64,000 nt of DNA from Niabella sp. (GTDB lineage Bacteria; Bacteroidota; Bacteroidia; Chitinophagales; Chitinophagaceae), in contig JAPUDO010000019.1 of assembly GCA_027493055.1 (NCBI GenBank), forward strand, positions 1 to 64,000, written 5' to 3'. Every line of letters starts with the position of its first letter. The stretch's first letter is position 1. Below the pieces are notes generated by a model. It had not been told where the DNA came from. It made no database searches and saw only the letters and a list, made by a program, of their open reading frames with translations. The translations under genes were made by a program, and so were the position numbers. Below are positions 53,138 to 62,729 of the stretch, one piece after another.

Positions 53138-54418
53138 TTAAAGTTTCCTTCTTAGTCTAAAAGTCCCAGTTACCTTTTTGGTTTTCGCCGGACATCCACT
53201 ACCTACTTCATATACTGTTGCTTCAATACTTCCGGAGATAATGCCACCTATACTTCCATACTTATCAATAGTTAGTTTACCTTTTCCATAATACGGCTTA
53301 CTGTCATTACATTTATAGTACACCCCCCTATACGGAACATCGGTCCCACTTGATATATTGACCGTCAAACCAAATTTATCCGGTTCTGCCTCATTTCCCA
53401 TATCAAAATTATCAGTCCTGTCTGCATGTAAGTTTATAGAAATACCACCCGTTAGCCCTGTACCCATAAGAATTGTCATGGAGCCCATCAACGCCGCATC
53501 ATTTGAAAGACCAACATGTGTAGTTCCATCCACTTCCCAGGTAAAATATTCATCAGGCATCAGTTCGATTTCTGTCTGGACAATAACCAGACCCGATGTA
53601 CCCGGCCTGTCAGGATGCGTTTTGTTCACCATATTCTTAATCTGTGCACCTACCGCAATTTTTGTGGGTTGTACAATGCTTGCCGGTGCGGTATAAGTTG
53701 CCGCGACACCTGTTTCATCGTTTTCCATCTCTAGATTCCTATCCCGTTTGACCTTACCGGGACCATTAACAAACCACGTATCCGTTTTGATCGGTTCCCT
53801 ATCTCTACGGCACACTTTTCCATCCGGCCACTGTTCCAGATAATATAGAAGTATCTCCGTTTCTTCATTAGCAACCAGCTTGTTCCTTATCGCTACAATA
53901 TGAAATAAACGATTAAGGTACCAATCGCTAAAATGCCGGGTATTCACCCGCACCTTGTGTGCGGCCTTGTCAATCTCCGTCATATACGCACTATAAAAAT
54001 AGCCTTCTTTATCCTGATAGGCAAGATACAGGTAGTCTTCCGATGTCCCGGCCAGATCTTCCTCTGTATAGGCAAATGTTATTTTCACATCCTTATGAAA
54101 AGTCACATCTTCTGGTCCAAGACGATAAGCAGGCCCGGTTGCCGACGCTAATGTCTTGCTGATAGGCTGTATGGTAAATTGTACATCACTGTCGACCGCG
54201 CCCGCGGGAATATCGACCGTTATCATTCCGTCGGGTGTAGCGATCTGTCCTCCCGCAGCGCCGATCACCTTTACTATCGGGTTACCCTGTGAAACACCAT
54301 GTTCTGCCTTAATCGGCACCAGTTCCCCTTTATTTGCAGGATCAGCATCTTTCCTGCAAGAGCCGATCGACAGCAGGAAACTCATACATAGTATAATATA
54401 GCTTAATTGATTTTTCAT
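53138..54418 (-). CDS. ZU5-like lipoprotein, paralogue of the 44220 gene
   Basis: 426 residues. Lipobox in LLSIGSCRKD. The ZU5 part begins IGAAGGQIATPDGMITVDIP and PAGAVDSDVQFTIQ, followed by a region similar to 44220 (AFTYEEDLAG... DFLYLAYQDKEGYFYSAY) and a C-terminal beta domain with GSIEATVYEVGSGCP. The two proteins are clearly paralogues in opposite orientation 9 kb apart. Confidence 0.78.
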   Translation of the reverse strand: MKNQLSYIILCMSFLLSIGSCRKDADPANKGELVPIKAEHGVSQGNPIVKVIGAAGGQIATPDGMITVDIPAGAVDSDVQFTIQPISKTLASATGPAYRLGPEDVTFHKDVKITFAYTEEDLAGTSEDYLYLAYQDKEGYFYSAYMTEIDKAAHKVRVNTRHFSDWYLNRLFHIVAIRNKLVANEETEILLYYLEQWPDGKVCRRDREPIKTDTWFVNGPGKVKRDRNLEMENDETGVAATYTAPASIVQPTKIAVGAQIKNMVNKTHPDRPGTSGLVIVQTEIELMPDEYFTWEVDGTTHVGLSNDAALMGSMTILMGTGLTGGISINLHADRTDNFDMGNEAEPDKFGLTVNISSGTDVPYRGVYYKCNDSKPYYGKGKLTIDKYGSIGGIISGSIEATVYEVGSGCPAKTKKVTGTFRLRRKL

Positions 54419-54603
54419 AATATTTATCGCTTTTATAATTTCAACTCAATTTCCAGCACATCCCGGTATCTTTTAAAAAAGAGCACTATTACCGGCGCAT
54501 GTTAAAGGTGGGGAGGGCCAGTAACTGTAGCAATATCCACCGTACTACCCTGCTTAAACTCAGTATTTTATATACATCTCTTTAATATCCCTTGCGCTCA
54601 TTT

Positions 54604-54729
54604 TTACCGTACACTACTCACTCCTCCGGGCGGTCCGGGTTCATTTACATTATTTTTTTTACAGGAGATACCTAAAACAATTAATCCTGCTAAAAGAAGC
54701 AGCTTCCCTAAGCGCTTTTGCGTATTCAT
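54604..54729 (-). CDS. small 41-residue lipoprotein
   Basis: MNTQKRLGKLLLLAGLIVLG leads into a lipobox (LGISCKKN) and then a short Pro/Gly-rich tail. It lies 16 bases after the gene at 54746 and may be an operon partner. The clean signal and stop argue that it is real. Confidence 0.6.
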   Translation of the reverse strand: MNTQKRLGKLLLLAGLIVLGISCKKNNVNEPGPPGGVSSVR

Positions 54730-54745
54730 AGTAAAATATTTTCAG

Positions 54746-55474
54746 TTAATAATTATAAGTTACAGCAACGCCTTCGTACCAGTCTTCGGGAAAATCAATG
54801 GTAAGGCTTGATTGATAGCCGCCCGAACCCAGCGTATATTTAAGCCGGAGCGGTTGCCTGTTCCCATTTTTAACATATACTGCAGTCAGCGTGTACCGGC
54901 CTATTGGTATGTCCGTTAATTTACCGTAAGATGATGTATTGGGTAGCCCCGTATGCAGCTTTAACACTTCTCCATCTGAGCCGTCTATTAATTTTCCAAC
55001 AGGAGTTAGCGTATATTCAATACTTTGCTCGTCTATATCCAGCAGCAATGCACCATTGAGCTCAATATAGGATCCATAATACCCGTCTTCCGGCATGGGG
55101 CCGGAGAGTTTCCATTTGAAATTTCTTACAGCGCCCTCATTGCTGAAAACATTATCATTGTCAGGATGCAGTGGCAGCCGGTAATTTTTACCATTATAGT
55201 TCTTTACAAGATAGGCGTTGGCATGATAAGTTCCTACCTTACTAATCTTGATCTTATAGTTTCCATTGGCATCTGTTTTACCAACGAAAGAATTATAGGT
55301 TCCTACAAGCGTGTTCTCTATAGTTACTTCTACATCGCTCAAAGGATTTCCTTTTGTGTCCACCACGCTTCCGGTGGCATAGCCGCTTTCGGGCGCGGCA
55401 GTATTACCCTCCTTCTTACAGGACATCAGTATTATTATCCATACTATCAAATGCAGGAATAAGTTTTTTTTCAT
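54746..55474 (-). CDS. carboxypeptidase-regulatory-like lipoprotein
   Basis: 242 residues from ATG 55472-55474 (MKKNLFLHLIVWIIILMSCK). Lipobox LMSC, then YATGSVVDTKGNPLSDVEVT, the beta-sandwich of carboxypeptidase-regulatory domains, and a second beta domain. Related to 47347 and 55541. Possibly surface-exposed; function unknown. It is followed by the small lipoprotein. Confidence 0.8.
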   Translation of the reverse strand: MKKNLFLHLIVWIIILMSCKKEGNTAAPESGYATGSVVDTKGNPLSDVEVTIENTLVGTYNSFVGKTDANGNYKIKISKVGTYHANAYLVKNYNGKNYRLPLHPDNDNVFSNEGAVRNFKWKLSGPMPEDGYYGSYIELNGALLLDIDEQSIEYTLTPVGKLIDGSDGEVLKLHTGLPNTSSYGKLTDIPIGRYTLTAVYVKNGNRQPLRLKYTLGSGGYQSSLTIDFPEDWYEGVAVTYNY

Positions 55475-55540
55475 TTTAATTGTAGTTTTAGATACGTAAT
55501 AACAACATAGGTTAGCGCCTGGTGCAAGCGTTCCCACTTA

Positions 55541-56530
55541 TTATATGGCTATTTTTAACCCTATTTCCAGCGCGTCCCAGTTACTCTTAAAAGAGGGTAC
55601 CATTACAGGCGTATATTGATGGTTGGGCGTAAAGGTTACCGTAGATGTACCCACTGCATTATCCGGCTTAAGACCCAGATGCTCATATACATTGGCTTTT
55701 GTACCTATAGCCCTCATTTTTAGCTTACGCCCATCACTCATTTTGGCATTGATGGTATATTTACCTACCGGGATATTGTGAATACTAAACCCGGTTGAGC
55801 TGCCAATTTGCCGGGTAATTTTGAAAGACCTTGTTTCTCCGTAAAGCCCCGTTCCTATAGGAATCAGCTCAATTTCAATAACACCATTTTCAGGCAGGTA
55901 TTCCGGATTTTGATAGGGGTCTCCGGTATAATTAATATTGAAACTAAAAGATAAAGCCCCACCGTAATAATTGCTTTCATTACCGGGTTGCTGCGCTACT
56001 TCATCAGGATTGGCAGGGCCATAAGACAGCAACACAAAGTTTTTGACCACTCCATTGCCCGACGGAAAGGAGCTGGTACCACCTACAGGATATAATGCAA
56101 CAACAGCTGGTGTTTCATTATAGATTATTGTAGCAGCCGTACCAAAAAAATAGGCAGCACCGGCCGGAATACGGAACTCGTAATATCCGTTATCATTGGT
56201 GAGTGCGCTTCCGCTTGAATAAAATCCGCCTGTGAGTGATGAGGACACACCAATATGCGCGCCTTTTAGGGGTTTGCCGCTTAAATCAGCCACATAACCT
56301 CTCGCTACATCTGCTCTAACAGATAAAGAAGGAAAGACCGGCATTCGGGGTATAGCGTTTCCCATAACATTCACGTAGTAGCCATCTCCGGGAATAGCGA
56401 AATTGGCATGTCCATTCACAACAGGTAAATCGGGCTGGGCTTCCCAGGTTGTTTCTGCAGTAGCTTCGTCTGGCTCTTTTGAGCAGCCTGTTAGCGCACA
56501 TACCATAAACAGCAGGTAAAATAGTTTCAT
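55541..56530 (-). CDS. carboxypeptidase-regulatory-like lipoprotein
   Basis: 329 residues from ATG 56528-56530 (MKLFYLLFMVCALTGCSKE). Lipobox LTGC. The segment VADLSGKPLKGAHIGVSSSL is the regulatory beta domain; further strands follow. It resembles 54746 and lies 67 bases upstream of it in the same operon. Surface or periplasmic. Confidence 0.8.
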   Translation of the reverse strand: MKLFYLLFMVCALTGCSKEPDEATAETTWEAQPDLPVVNGHANFAIPGDGYYVNVMGNAIPRMPVFPSLSVRADVARGYVADLSGKPLKGAHIGVSSSLTGGFYSSGSALTNDNGYYEFRIPAGAAYFFGTAATIIYNETPAVVALYPVGGTSSFPSGNGVVKNFVLLSYGPANPDEVAQQPGNESNYYGGALSFSFNINYTGDPYQNPEYLPENGVIEIELIPIGTGLYGETRSFKITRQIGSSTGFSIHNIPVGKYTINAKMSDGRKLKMRAIGTKANVYEHLGLKPDNAVGTSTVTFTPNHQYTPVMVPSFKSNWDALEIGLKIAI

Positions 56531-56627
56531 TATAAATAATTTTTTGTCAGATAAGAAAATAAAAGCCAGGCAGGTATCATCCCGCCAGGCAGCGGTGTTC
56601 TGCAACGATCAGCTAATAACAAACAGC

Positions 56628-57236
56628 TTATAAATCAGAAGATGTGAAAGATAATTTAAGCGTAATGTCCACATCTGGCAAAATATAGAGCTCTGCACCA
56701 GGATCATTATAGCTGTTCATGCCCCATTGCAGGCGATCCAGCTTAAAGCTGCCTTCCGCAGACATTTTCCCTTTTGCTGTTTTAACCACTACCGGTATCT
56801 GGATGCTGTGGGTTTGGCCTATCATCTTAAAATCGCCGGTGATCATGGTATTGGCAGAAGAAGATGCAGCACTGTAGGGCTCTACTTTTGTAATGTGGAA
56901 ACTGGCATCCGGATGTATTGCCATGTTAAAAAAGTCTGGGCTTTTTAAGTGGGTCAGCAATGCTTCCCGTTCCGCTGGATTGGTAAGGTCAAAATTGCTG
57001 ATGCTGGCAATGGGAATAGTAAAATCACCACCGGTTATTTTTCCTTTTCCATTGGTTTGCAGGGTACCGGACACTTTAAAAGCGCCCCTGTGAAAATGGG
57101 TAGGCGCACTGCCTTTCCATTCTACAGCAGAGCTTTCTTCGTTTACTTTAAAATCAGTTGAGCTTATTGACCCGTTGTGCGAACATGCGGTTAGTACAGA
57201 TAGCGCAATGAGCGCGGCATACATCTTTCTTTTCAT
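56628..57236 (-). CDS. YceI-family lipid-binding protein
   Basis: 202 residues. The signal peptide ends in a Cys-containing stretch (LSVLTACSHNG), so it is a lipoprotein. The YceI beta barrel starts with FKVNEESSAVEWKGSAP, then GGDFTIPIASISNFDLTN and HLKSPDFFNMAIHPDASFH. The family binds isoprenoid-like or polar lipids in the periplasm. It is near the cupin genes and may be stress related. Confidence 0.88.
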   Translation of the reverse strand: MKRKMYAALIALSVLTACSHNGSISSTDFKVNEESSAVEWKGSAPTHFHRGAFKVSGTLQTNGKGKITGGDFTIPIASISNFDLTNPAEREALLTHLKSPDFFNMAIHPDASFHITKVEPYSAASSSANTMITGDFKMIGQTHSIQIPVVVKTAKGKMSAEGSFKLDRLQWGMNSYNDPGAELYILPDVDITLKLSFTSSDL

Positions 57237-57255
57237 TTTTGTTTATTGTAGTTGT

Positions 57256-57717
57256 TTATAAAAAATTTACTTTATACACGTTAGTAATTGAATCTATCAT
57301 AGCCTTCATTCTTTCTGCCGGCGGAGCAACGGGCGCAGTAACTGTTTCGGGCAGTTCTGAAAGCGGTTCGCTGAATGCTATAAAATAATTCCAGAGATCT
57401 CCGGGAGTTATAAGGTTCATAAGCGTAGCTTTCCCCGTAAGTATTTTAAACGAATGCGGTACATTGCGGGGTGCAAAAAGGGCTTCGCCCTGCTTCAGTA
57501 CGGTTACATTGTTTGCTACGGTTACGCTTATTTCACCATCCAGCACATAGAAAGCTTCATCTTCATTTGTATGAATATGCGGTGGTGGCTCGGCGCCCTT
57601 CGGCAGGGTGAGTTCAAGCAATGCCAGCGTATTCCCTGTTTGCTCCGGCGCAATAAGTGTTTGAAAATAGCCGCCCTGGTAGCTTCTGTACCTGGCAGTG
57701 GTGATTAATGATTCCAT
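57256..57717 (-). CDS. cupin-domain protein
   Basis: 153 residues from ATG 57715-57717 (MESLITTARYRSYQGG); the longer frame runs into the next gene's sequence. Cupin motif 1 is ELTLPKGAEPPPHIHTNEDEAFYV and the second is ALFAPRNVPHSFKILTG. Cytoplasmic, metal binding. It follows the YceI gene in the same direction. Confidence 0.85.
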   Translation of the reverse strand: MESLITTARYRSYQGGYFQTLIAPEQTGNTLALLELTLPKGAEPPPHIHTNEDEAFYVLDGEISVTVANNVTVLKQGEALFAPRNVPHSFKILTGKATLMNLITPGDLWNYFIAFSEPLSELPETVTAPVAPPAERMKAMIDSITNVYKVNFL

Positions 57718-57727
57718 TTTTGATGAT

Positions 57728-58084
57728 TTATCTGATTTGTGCAATATGTGTTTCGTTGATTTTTTTAACAGAAGAGACCCGGCATGTTTCGATGCGCAAC
57801 AAGGCGGCGATGCTAGTAGCACCATCCACATCAACTGCATTAGCCAGGCAGTTTAACCTTCTGATCATGGCTGGTTTATTGGTCTTTAACCGGTACCCGT
57901 TCATTAAAATTTCAAGGAACTGGTTGTCCGCTGCATCATATAAGCGGATTATGGTATAGGGGTTAGAGCGCGGGCCGGTTTCGGTTACCCAGTAATGGCT
58001 TTCTTTGGGAAGATGGGCAGGCGTGGCTTTCACACTGATCACGAACAGTAACAAGGTGCAGATGATGATAAAAAACTTTTTCAT
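57728..58084 (-). CDS. secreted hypothetical protein
   Basis: 118 residues with a signal peptide (MKKFFIIICTLLLFVISVKA). The mature part contains short strands (SNPYTIIRLYDAADNQFLEI) and a Cys near the end. It starts 10 bases before the cupin, on the same strand. No family recognised. Confidence 0.65.
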   Translation of the reverse strand: MKKFFIIICTLLLFVISVKATPAHLPKESHYWVTETGPRSNPYTIIRLYDAADNQFLEILMNGYRLKTNKPAMIRRLNCLANAVDVDGATSIAALLRIETCRVSSVKKINETHIAQIR

Positions 58085-58430
58085 ACGTATAATTTTTATG
58101 TTAAAAAATAAATACAGGGATAACTATTTTTTGCTGATAAGAATGCAAGATTGAGGTTATTCCAGAACCCCAGCAAATAGCAGCGATGTATGCCGGCTTT
58201 CATCGTTATATGCCGATTTTTATTGCCGAATGCTTTCAGAAATCAAACATGAACCGGCTGTGCCAGTGAGATATAAATCAACTATATACGTTGTATCTCT
58301 TGCCTAGAAAAGCATCATCGATACTGTAGAGATACAAAAAGAGAAGGCTGGTGCTGTTATTCAAAAATTATAGTCATAAGGAAGGAGTCAGAAAAGTGCA
58401 GGATGTTTGAAAGAGGTTTGTATTAAAAAG
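58085..58430. other. intergenic region without a gene
   Basis: 346 bases, no gene seen. AT-rich with a weak purine-rich stretch near 58360. No clear promoter for either neighbour was recognised. Confidence 0.5.
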
Positions 58431-58880
58431 CTAATCCATAACAAGCCTCCAGGTACCATTTATCTTTTTCCATACAGAGCTATATAGCCCTTTGGTTATT
58501 TTTTCATTTCCCAGGCTGTCTTTTCGTGTGAGTATAAACCAGCCATATGTATAACCCAGGTCACCGCTTGCCGCTACGTCAATTTTCTTTGCCTCCCAGG
58601 TGATTTTAAAAGGCGCTTTCGTGCCATTAGGATATTTAGCTATATTTTTTTTAATAAAGTCAATATTATGAAGAATAGTGTCTCCATCATTAAACAGAGC
58701 AATCTCATCAGCTGCAACATCAAGCATGGCATGATAGAATCCTTTTTGGGCCGAAGCATTGGAAAAGGATTGTTCTGCGTCCTTTAACTCCTGTTTCAAT
58801 TTTTCAGGATGATGCATAGTAATGCCCCGGGAACAACCAATTGCAAAAAGAAACAGGTACATTATGGCAATATTTTTCAT
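58431..58880 (-). CDS. NTF2-like (DUF4440-type) lipoprotein
   Basis: 149 residues from ATG 58878-58880 (MKNIAIMYLFLFAIGCSRG). Lipobox FAIGC. A DUF4440/NTF2-like alpha-beta fold is suggested by EQSFSNASAQKGFYHAMLDV, then DGDTILHNIDFIKK and GDLGYTYGWFIL and VWKKINGTWRLVMD. It lies beside the LytS/LytTR genes and may be regulated by them. Confidence 0.8.
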   Translation of the reverse strand: MKNIAIMYLFLFAIGCSRGITMHHPEKLKQELKDAEQSFSNASAQKGFYHAMLDVAADEIALFNDGDTILHNIDFIKKNIAKYPNGTKAPFKITWEAKKIDVAASGDLGYTYGWFILTRKDSLGNEKITKGLYSSVWKKINGTWRLVMD

Positions 58881-58932
58881 TGTCTGTTTTTTTAGTTTTG
58901 CTGTCAGAAATGAAAAGAATATTTTTTCAGGC

Positions 58933-59673
58933 CTATTCAGTAGCAGGCAACGGGTTAAATTTATCTGCACAGGCCTGTTTGTAATTGCGCCCGATGGGAA
59001 TTTTATTCCCCGCAATCAAAATATGATTGGGATGATACCCTTCCATTTTATGTACAGGGATAATAAAAGAACGGTGAATACGCATAAACTCACCTATGGG
59101 CAGCAGCTTTTCTGTTACGCTGATCTTTTGTTTTGTATGAAAGGTTTTATCTTTTGTGATCACTTTGATATAATCCTTTATACTTTCTATCCACAAGATA
59201 TCTTTTGTGTTCACTTTTATTAAACGCCGCTCAACGCGCAGGTATAAAAAATGATCCTGGTGCTGTTGCACCGGGCTTTCCGCCGCCTGATGCGCTTCGC
59301 TTCTTTTACTGCCTCCGTTAATAAAGTGCATTACTTTATCAATCGCCTGCAGGAAACGTTTCAATGGAATAGGTTTAAGCAAATAGTCTATCGCGTTAAG
59401 GTCAAACCCTTCAATAGCATACTCCTGGTAGGCTGTTGTGAAAATAATAAGCGGGGGCTTTTTCAAGCTGCGCACCAGGTCGGTTCCCAAAAGACGTGGC
59501 ATTTTTATATCAAGAAAAACAAGGTCAATCTGATCATGCTGAATAGTCTGGAATGCTTCTATTGCATTGCTGCAGGTGCTCACAATTTCTATTTCGGGGA
59601 TATGCATGGCATATTTCCGTATAATCTCCATAGCATGAGGCTCATCATCAACTATAACCGTCCGGATCTTCAT
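58933..59673 (-). CDS. LytTR-type response regulator
   Basis: 246 residues. Receiver domain with the phospho-Asp in LVFLDIKMPRLLGTDL and acidic pair in IVDDEPHA, then the LytTR DNA-binding domain (YLRVERRLIKVNTKDILWIES, then RIHRSFIIPVHKM). It overlaps the kinase by ATGA and is the regulator of this pair. Target genes are probably near. Confidence 0.93.
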   Translation of the reverse strand: MKIRTVIVDDEPHAMEIIRKYAMHIPEIEIVSTCSNAIEAFQTIQHDQIDLVFLDIKMPRLLGTDLVRSLKKPPLIIFTTAYQEYAIEGFDLNAIDYLLKPIPLKRFLQAIDKVMHFINGGSKRSEAHQAAESPVQQHQDHFLYLRVERRLIKVNTKDILWIESIKDYIKVITKDKTFHTKQKISVTEKLLPIGEFMRIHRSFIIPVHKMEGYHPNHILIAGNKIPIGRNYKQACADKFNPLPATE

Positions 59674-60752
59674 TTTTTATTTTTTGCTGTTGAAGATAAT
59701 TGAACATTCAGCTCGGCAATAAAGCAGTCACCTTCATCAAAATACCGGAACAAATGTTTGCCCGGGTATAATAGTTCTAACCGTTTCCGCAAATTGAGCA
59801 GTCCTATATCCCCGCTACCTTTTTTACCGGAGCTGTTAACAACCGGCTGTTCGGGTTTGCTGTTAGAAATTTTGAAAGCCAGTGTATCGCCGGAAACATA
59901 TAATTCAATATTGATCCACGGTGTATCGGTAGTTTCCGCAGCGCCATGCTTAAAGGCATTTTCAACCAGGGGAAGCATCAGCAGCGGCGCTATTTTTACG
60001 TTTCCTGTATTATCACTCATATTTACATTCAGCTCCAGCCGGTCTTCATACCGAAGTTTTTCCAGCTCAATATAATCATTCAGCACTTCAATATCGCGTT
60101 TAAGCGATACCTGTTCAGCAGTGCATTCGTAAAGCACATACCGGAGTATATTGGAAATACCCAGGATAATGGCTGGCGTTTGGGGTGCATTATCTAAAGA
60201 AAGTGCATACAGGTTGTTCAGCGAATTGAAAAGAAAATGAGGGTGTAATTGTCCTTTTAAAAAATTGAGCTCGGCCTGAAGCACTGCCTGCTTTCGCTCG
60301 TTCCATAAGATGAACAATTTCAAAGTTACGCAGATCCATACTACCGTATTGGTACGCTCAACAGCATTTACAAAATCCACAGGACTTTTCAACTGCGCCC
60401 ATTTGGGCAGGCTGAGCTTTGGCCATGTAAAGCTGCTGTCTCTTAGTTTATAAAAGCGGTATATATAAGGGTCTGTAATAAAAACCTCCACCATCCTGTA
60501 TAATACTGCAATTAATAACATGATCAACAGTACCAGGAAAAAGGTTTTAATATATTTATCGCGAAAGAAAAAACGCGGCACTACCCAATGGGCAATAAGA
60601 TAAAAGTAGCACATATGCACGGGCAGCAGCATCAGGATAATTTTCGCGCCCAGTTCATAACTGTCATACGCTGTACCATAAATAAATACCAGTAAGCTGA
60701 AGGAAAGCAGCCAGTAGAATAATTGTTTTAATATGGGATACCTTGCTAACAA
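59670..60752 (-). CDS. LytS-like sensor histidine kinase
   Basis: 360 residues with a TTG start at 60750-60752 (MLARYPILKQLFYWLLSF); I see no ATG before the first helix. Four membrane helices, then a His_kinase domain with the His in LKGQLHPHFLFNSLNNLY and the ATPase lobe (LPLVENAFKHGA, then GDIGLLNLRKRLELLYPGK). Kinase partner of the LytTR regulator. Confidence 0.9.
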   Translation of the reverse strand: MLARYPILKQLFYWLLSFSLLVFIYGTAYDSYELGAKIILMLLPVHMCYFYLIAHWVVPRFFFRDKYIKTFFLVLLIMLLIAVLYRMVEVFITDPYIYRFYKLRDSSFTWPKLSLPKWAQLKSPVDFVNAVERTNTVVWICVTLKLFILWNERKQAVLQAELNFLKGQLHPHFLFNSLNNLYALSLDNAPQTPAIILGISNILRYVLYECTAEQVSLKRDIEVLNDYIELEKLRYEDRLELNVNMSDNTGNVKIAPLLMLPLVENAFKHGAAETTDTPWINIELYVSGDTLAFKISNSKPEQPVVNSSGKKGSGDIGLLNLRKRLELLYPGKHLFRYFDEGDCFIAELNVQLSSTAKNKK

Positions 60753-61478
60753 ACAGTTGCCTTTTCTATAAAGTTAAGGCCGGTCCTTTATATTTTTTAT
60801 GTTAGTAGACATAAGTAGCGTTTTGTCGATGAATGTAATATGATTTTTTTAGCAATAATGCGGGAAGTACCAGTATTTATATCGAAAGCCCGGCTCATCA
60901 GATGGATTTCTTTGTAATAGTCATTTCTGTTCATGACTAAATCAACTGCAGAAAGCCATTGAGAACGTTAACCTGCATTATTCAGGAAACGGCAGCCCTG
61001 CAGGTTTGCATGCTATGTCTATTACGCCTGTGCATTTACTCTTTTGCATATATACTGCAATTCGTCAATGCTTTTTACGCAACTGAGCCTTATTCCTGTT
61101 ATAAAAACTCCTATTACCTGTTCTGCATTTACCAGTACTTTTACAATACCATTTATATACTCATCTGAAACAGGCGAATTTCCTTTCTGAAACCCGATGT
61201 TAAGTATTTCATGCGTAGTCATACGATAAGCTTTGATTGTTTACAAAATGCTTTACTCTTTAATAAATTCAAATCGTATGCCAAATAAATTATTTTCATT
61301 TGCTAAAAGCTTTATGCTTTCAGCCTTTAGCCTTCATATTGTACACCGTACGTCTGATATCGTACACGGTTCCAGGCACACAGGCCAGAGGCCTGCGCGA
61401 GAGGGAGCCTATCCTCCCTGTCAACTATCATCAGTCATCTGTCAACTCACATCAGTAAGCCTTATGCTTTCGGCTTTT
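60753..61478. other. intergenic region with one doubtful gene
   Basis: 726 bases. A minus-strand frame 61022-61222 (66 residues, MTTHEILNIGFQKGNSPVSD) has plausible protein composition but no context. Around 61380-61470 two similar segments CTGTCAACTATCATCAG and CTGTCAACTCACATCAG form a short tandem repeat. No other feature. Confidence 0.4.
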
Positions 61479-62666
61479 TTACTGTATCACCAGCTCGTCC
61501 ACTTTTTTCCCGCCGGGATCAAAAATGCTGAAGCGCGCTTCCTGGCCGGATATTTTAGCCTTCAGGATATTATTATTGGAGTTTACGATAACAGGAAATT
61601 TTACAGCAGCATTGGGCTGTATGATCCTGTGCCGGTGCTCATGGCCGCTTAGCATTACCTGCACACCGGCATCATTAAGAACCGGAACCCATTTTTCCAG
61701 AATTTCACTACTGCCATGCCAGCCGGCATCCGGCGGTATATGACAAATAGCTATCCTGTGCTTTGCTTTTTTAAAGGCATCCGTTTTTACTATTTCATTC
61801 AACCACCGGGTCTGTTCATTCCTGTAATTATCCATATCAGTGATGCCACTGTATTCAATATCTGAATCGGGTTTATCTTCACCTCCGTCCAGCACCACAA
61901 AACAGGCATCTCCTCTTGTAAACATATAATAAAGATGGCCGCTGTTGGTGGGGAAATAATCAGGAAACTTTGAAGCAAAAGGCGCCCGCGTTTCATGATT
62001 CCCTCTGGCATAATACATTGGTTTCTCAGCCGCAAATAACGCAGTGGCGGTATCCATAAAACCGCCGAACATCTCCGCCTCACTCCTGGAGGCATTGATC
62101 ATATCGCCATTAAAAACAACAAAATCATTGGTAGTAAAATCTACCTGAGATAACAGTTGCTTTAAAACATTATTCCGTTCATGAATATCGTTCACTACAG
62201 CAAACTCAACCGGCCCCGGCTTTCCGGCAGTAGTAAACGTAAGCGGTTTTTTCGAATACACATTCGTAGCAGCAATGTCTCCGTAATGTATATATACAAA
62301 CTCGTGCTTTAATACTTCCTGGCTGTAAATACGATAGCGGTACCTGGTGTTGGGCTTCAGGTCTCTAAGCGTTACTTTATGAACAGTACCTATATTTTTT
62401 AACCCATTGGTTGAGTAGAAGAACTTTTGCCTTTCCTTCTGATAAAAGTGGCTGCCATCATCCGGCGCCAGCTCCACCCATGCCGTAGCGGACTTGTTCG
62501 TGGTCCATACAATGGTTACCCCGGAGTCTGTCATTGCCTGTAAATAAGGACCATGAGATATTCTTATTCCCTCCTGTGCATTTACGCGGAAAGCGATAGT
62601 CAAAAAAAGCAGGCCGCTCAGTATACCGGACAAGCGGATCGGTTTCATTAATGATTTCATCTTCAT
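61479..62666 (-). CDS. secreted metallophosphoesterase with N-terminal fibronectin-like domain
   Basis: 395 residues. Signal peptide (GILSGLLFLTIAFRVNA), then a purple-acid-phosphatase-type fibronectin domain (LQAMTDSGVTIVWTTNKSAT) and the calcineurin-like core with NDIHERNN, FNGDMINASR, RGNHETRAP and SGHEHRH. Metals bound by these motifs hydrolyse phosphate esters outside the cytoplasm. It is 63 bases after the EEP gene on the same strand, so probably one operon for phosphate or nucleotide scavenging. Confidence 0.9.
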   Translation of the reverse strand: MKMKSLMKPIRLSGILSGLLFLTIAFRVNAQEGIRISHGPYLQAMTDSGVTIVWTTNKSATAWVELAPDDGSHFYQKERQKFFYSTNGLKNIGTVHKVTLRDLKPNTRYRYRIYSQEVLKHEFVYIHYGDIAATNVYSKKPLTFTTAGKPGPVEFAVVNDIHERNNVLKQLLSQVDFTTNDFVVFNGDMINASRSEAEMFGGFMDTATALFAAEKPMYYARGNHETRAPFASKFPDYFPTNSGHLYYMFTRGDACFVVLDGGEDKPDSDIEYSGITDMDNYRNEQTRWLNEIVKTDAFKKAKHRIAICHIPPDAGWHGSSEILEKWVPVLNDAGVQVMLSGHEHRHRIIQPNAAVKFPVIVNSNNNILKAKISGQEARFSIFDPGGKKVDELVIQ

Positions 62667-62729
62667 ATTATATAGTTGTTCATTCCCGGGGGACGTACCC
62701 AGGAAAGAGTGGAACGGTTTCTGTCCTGA

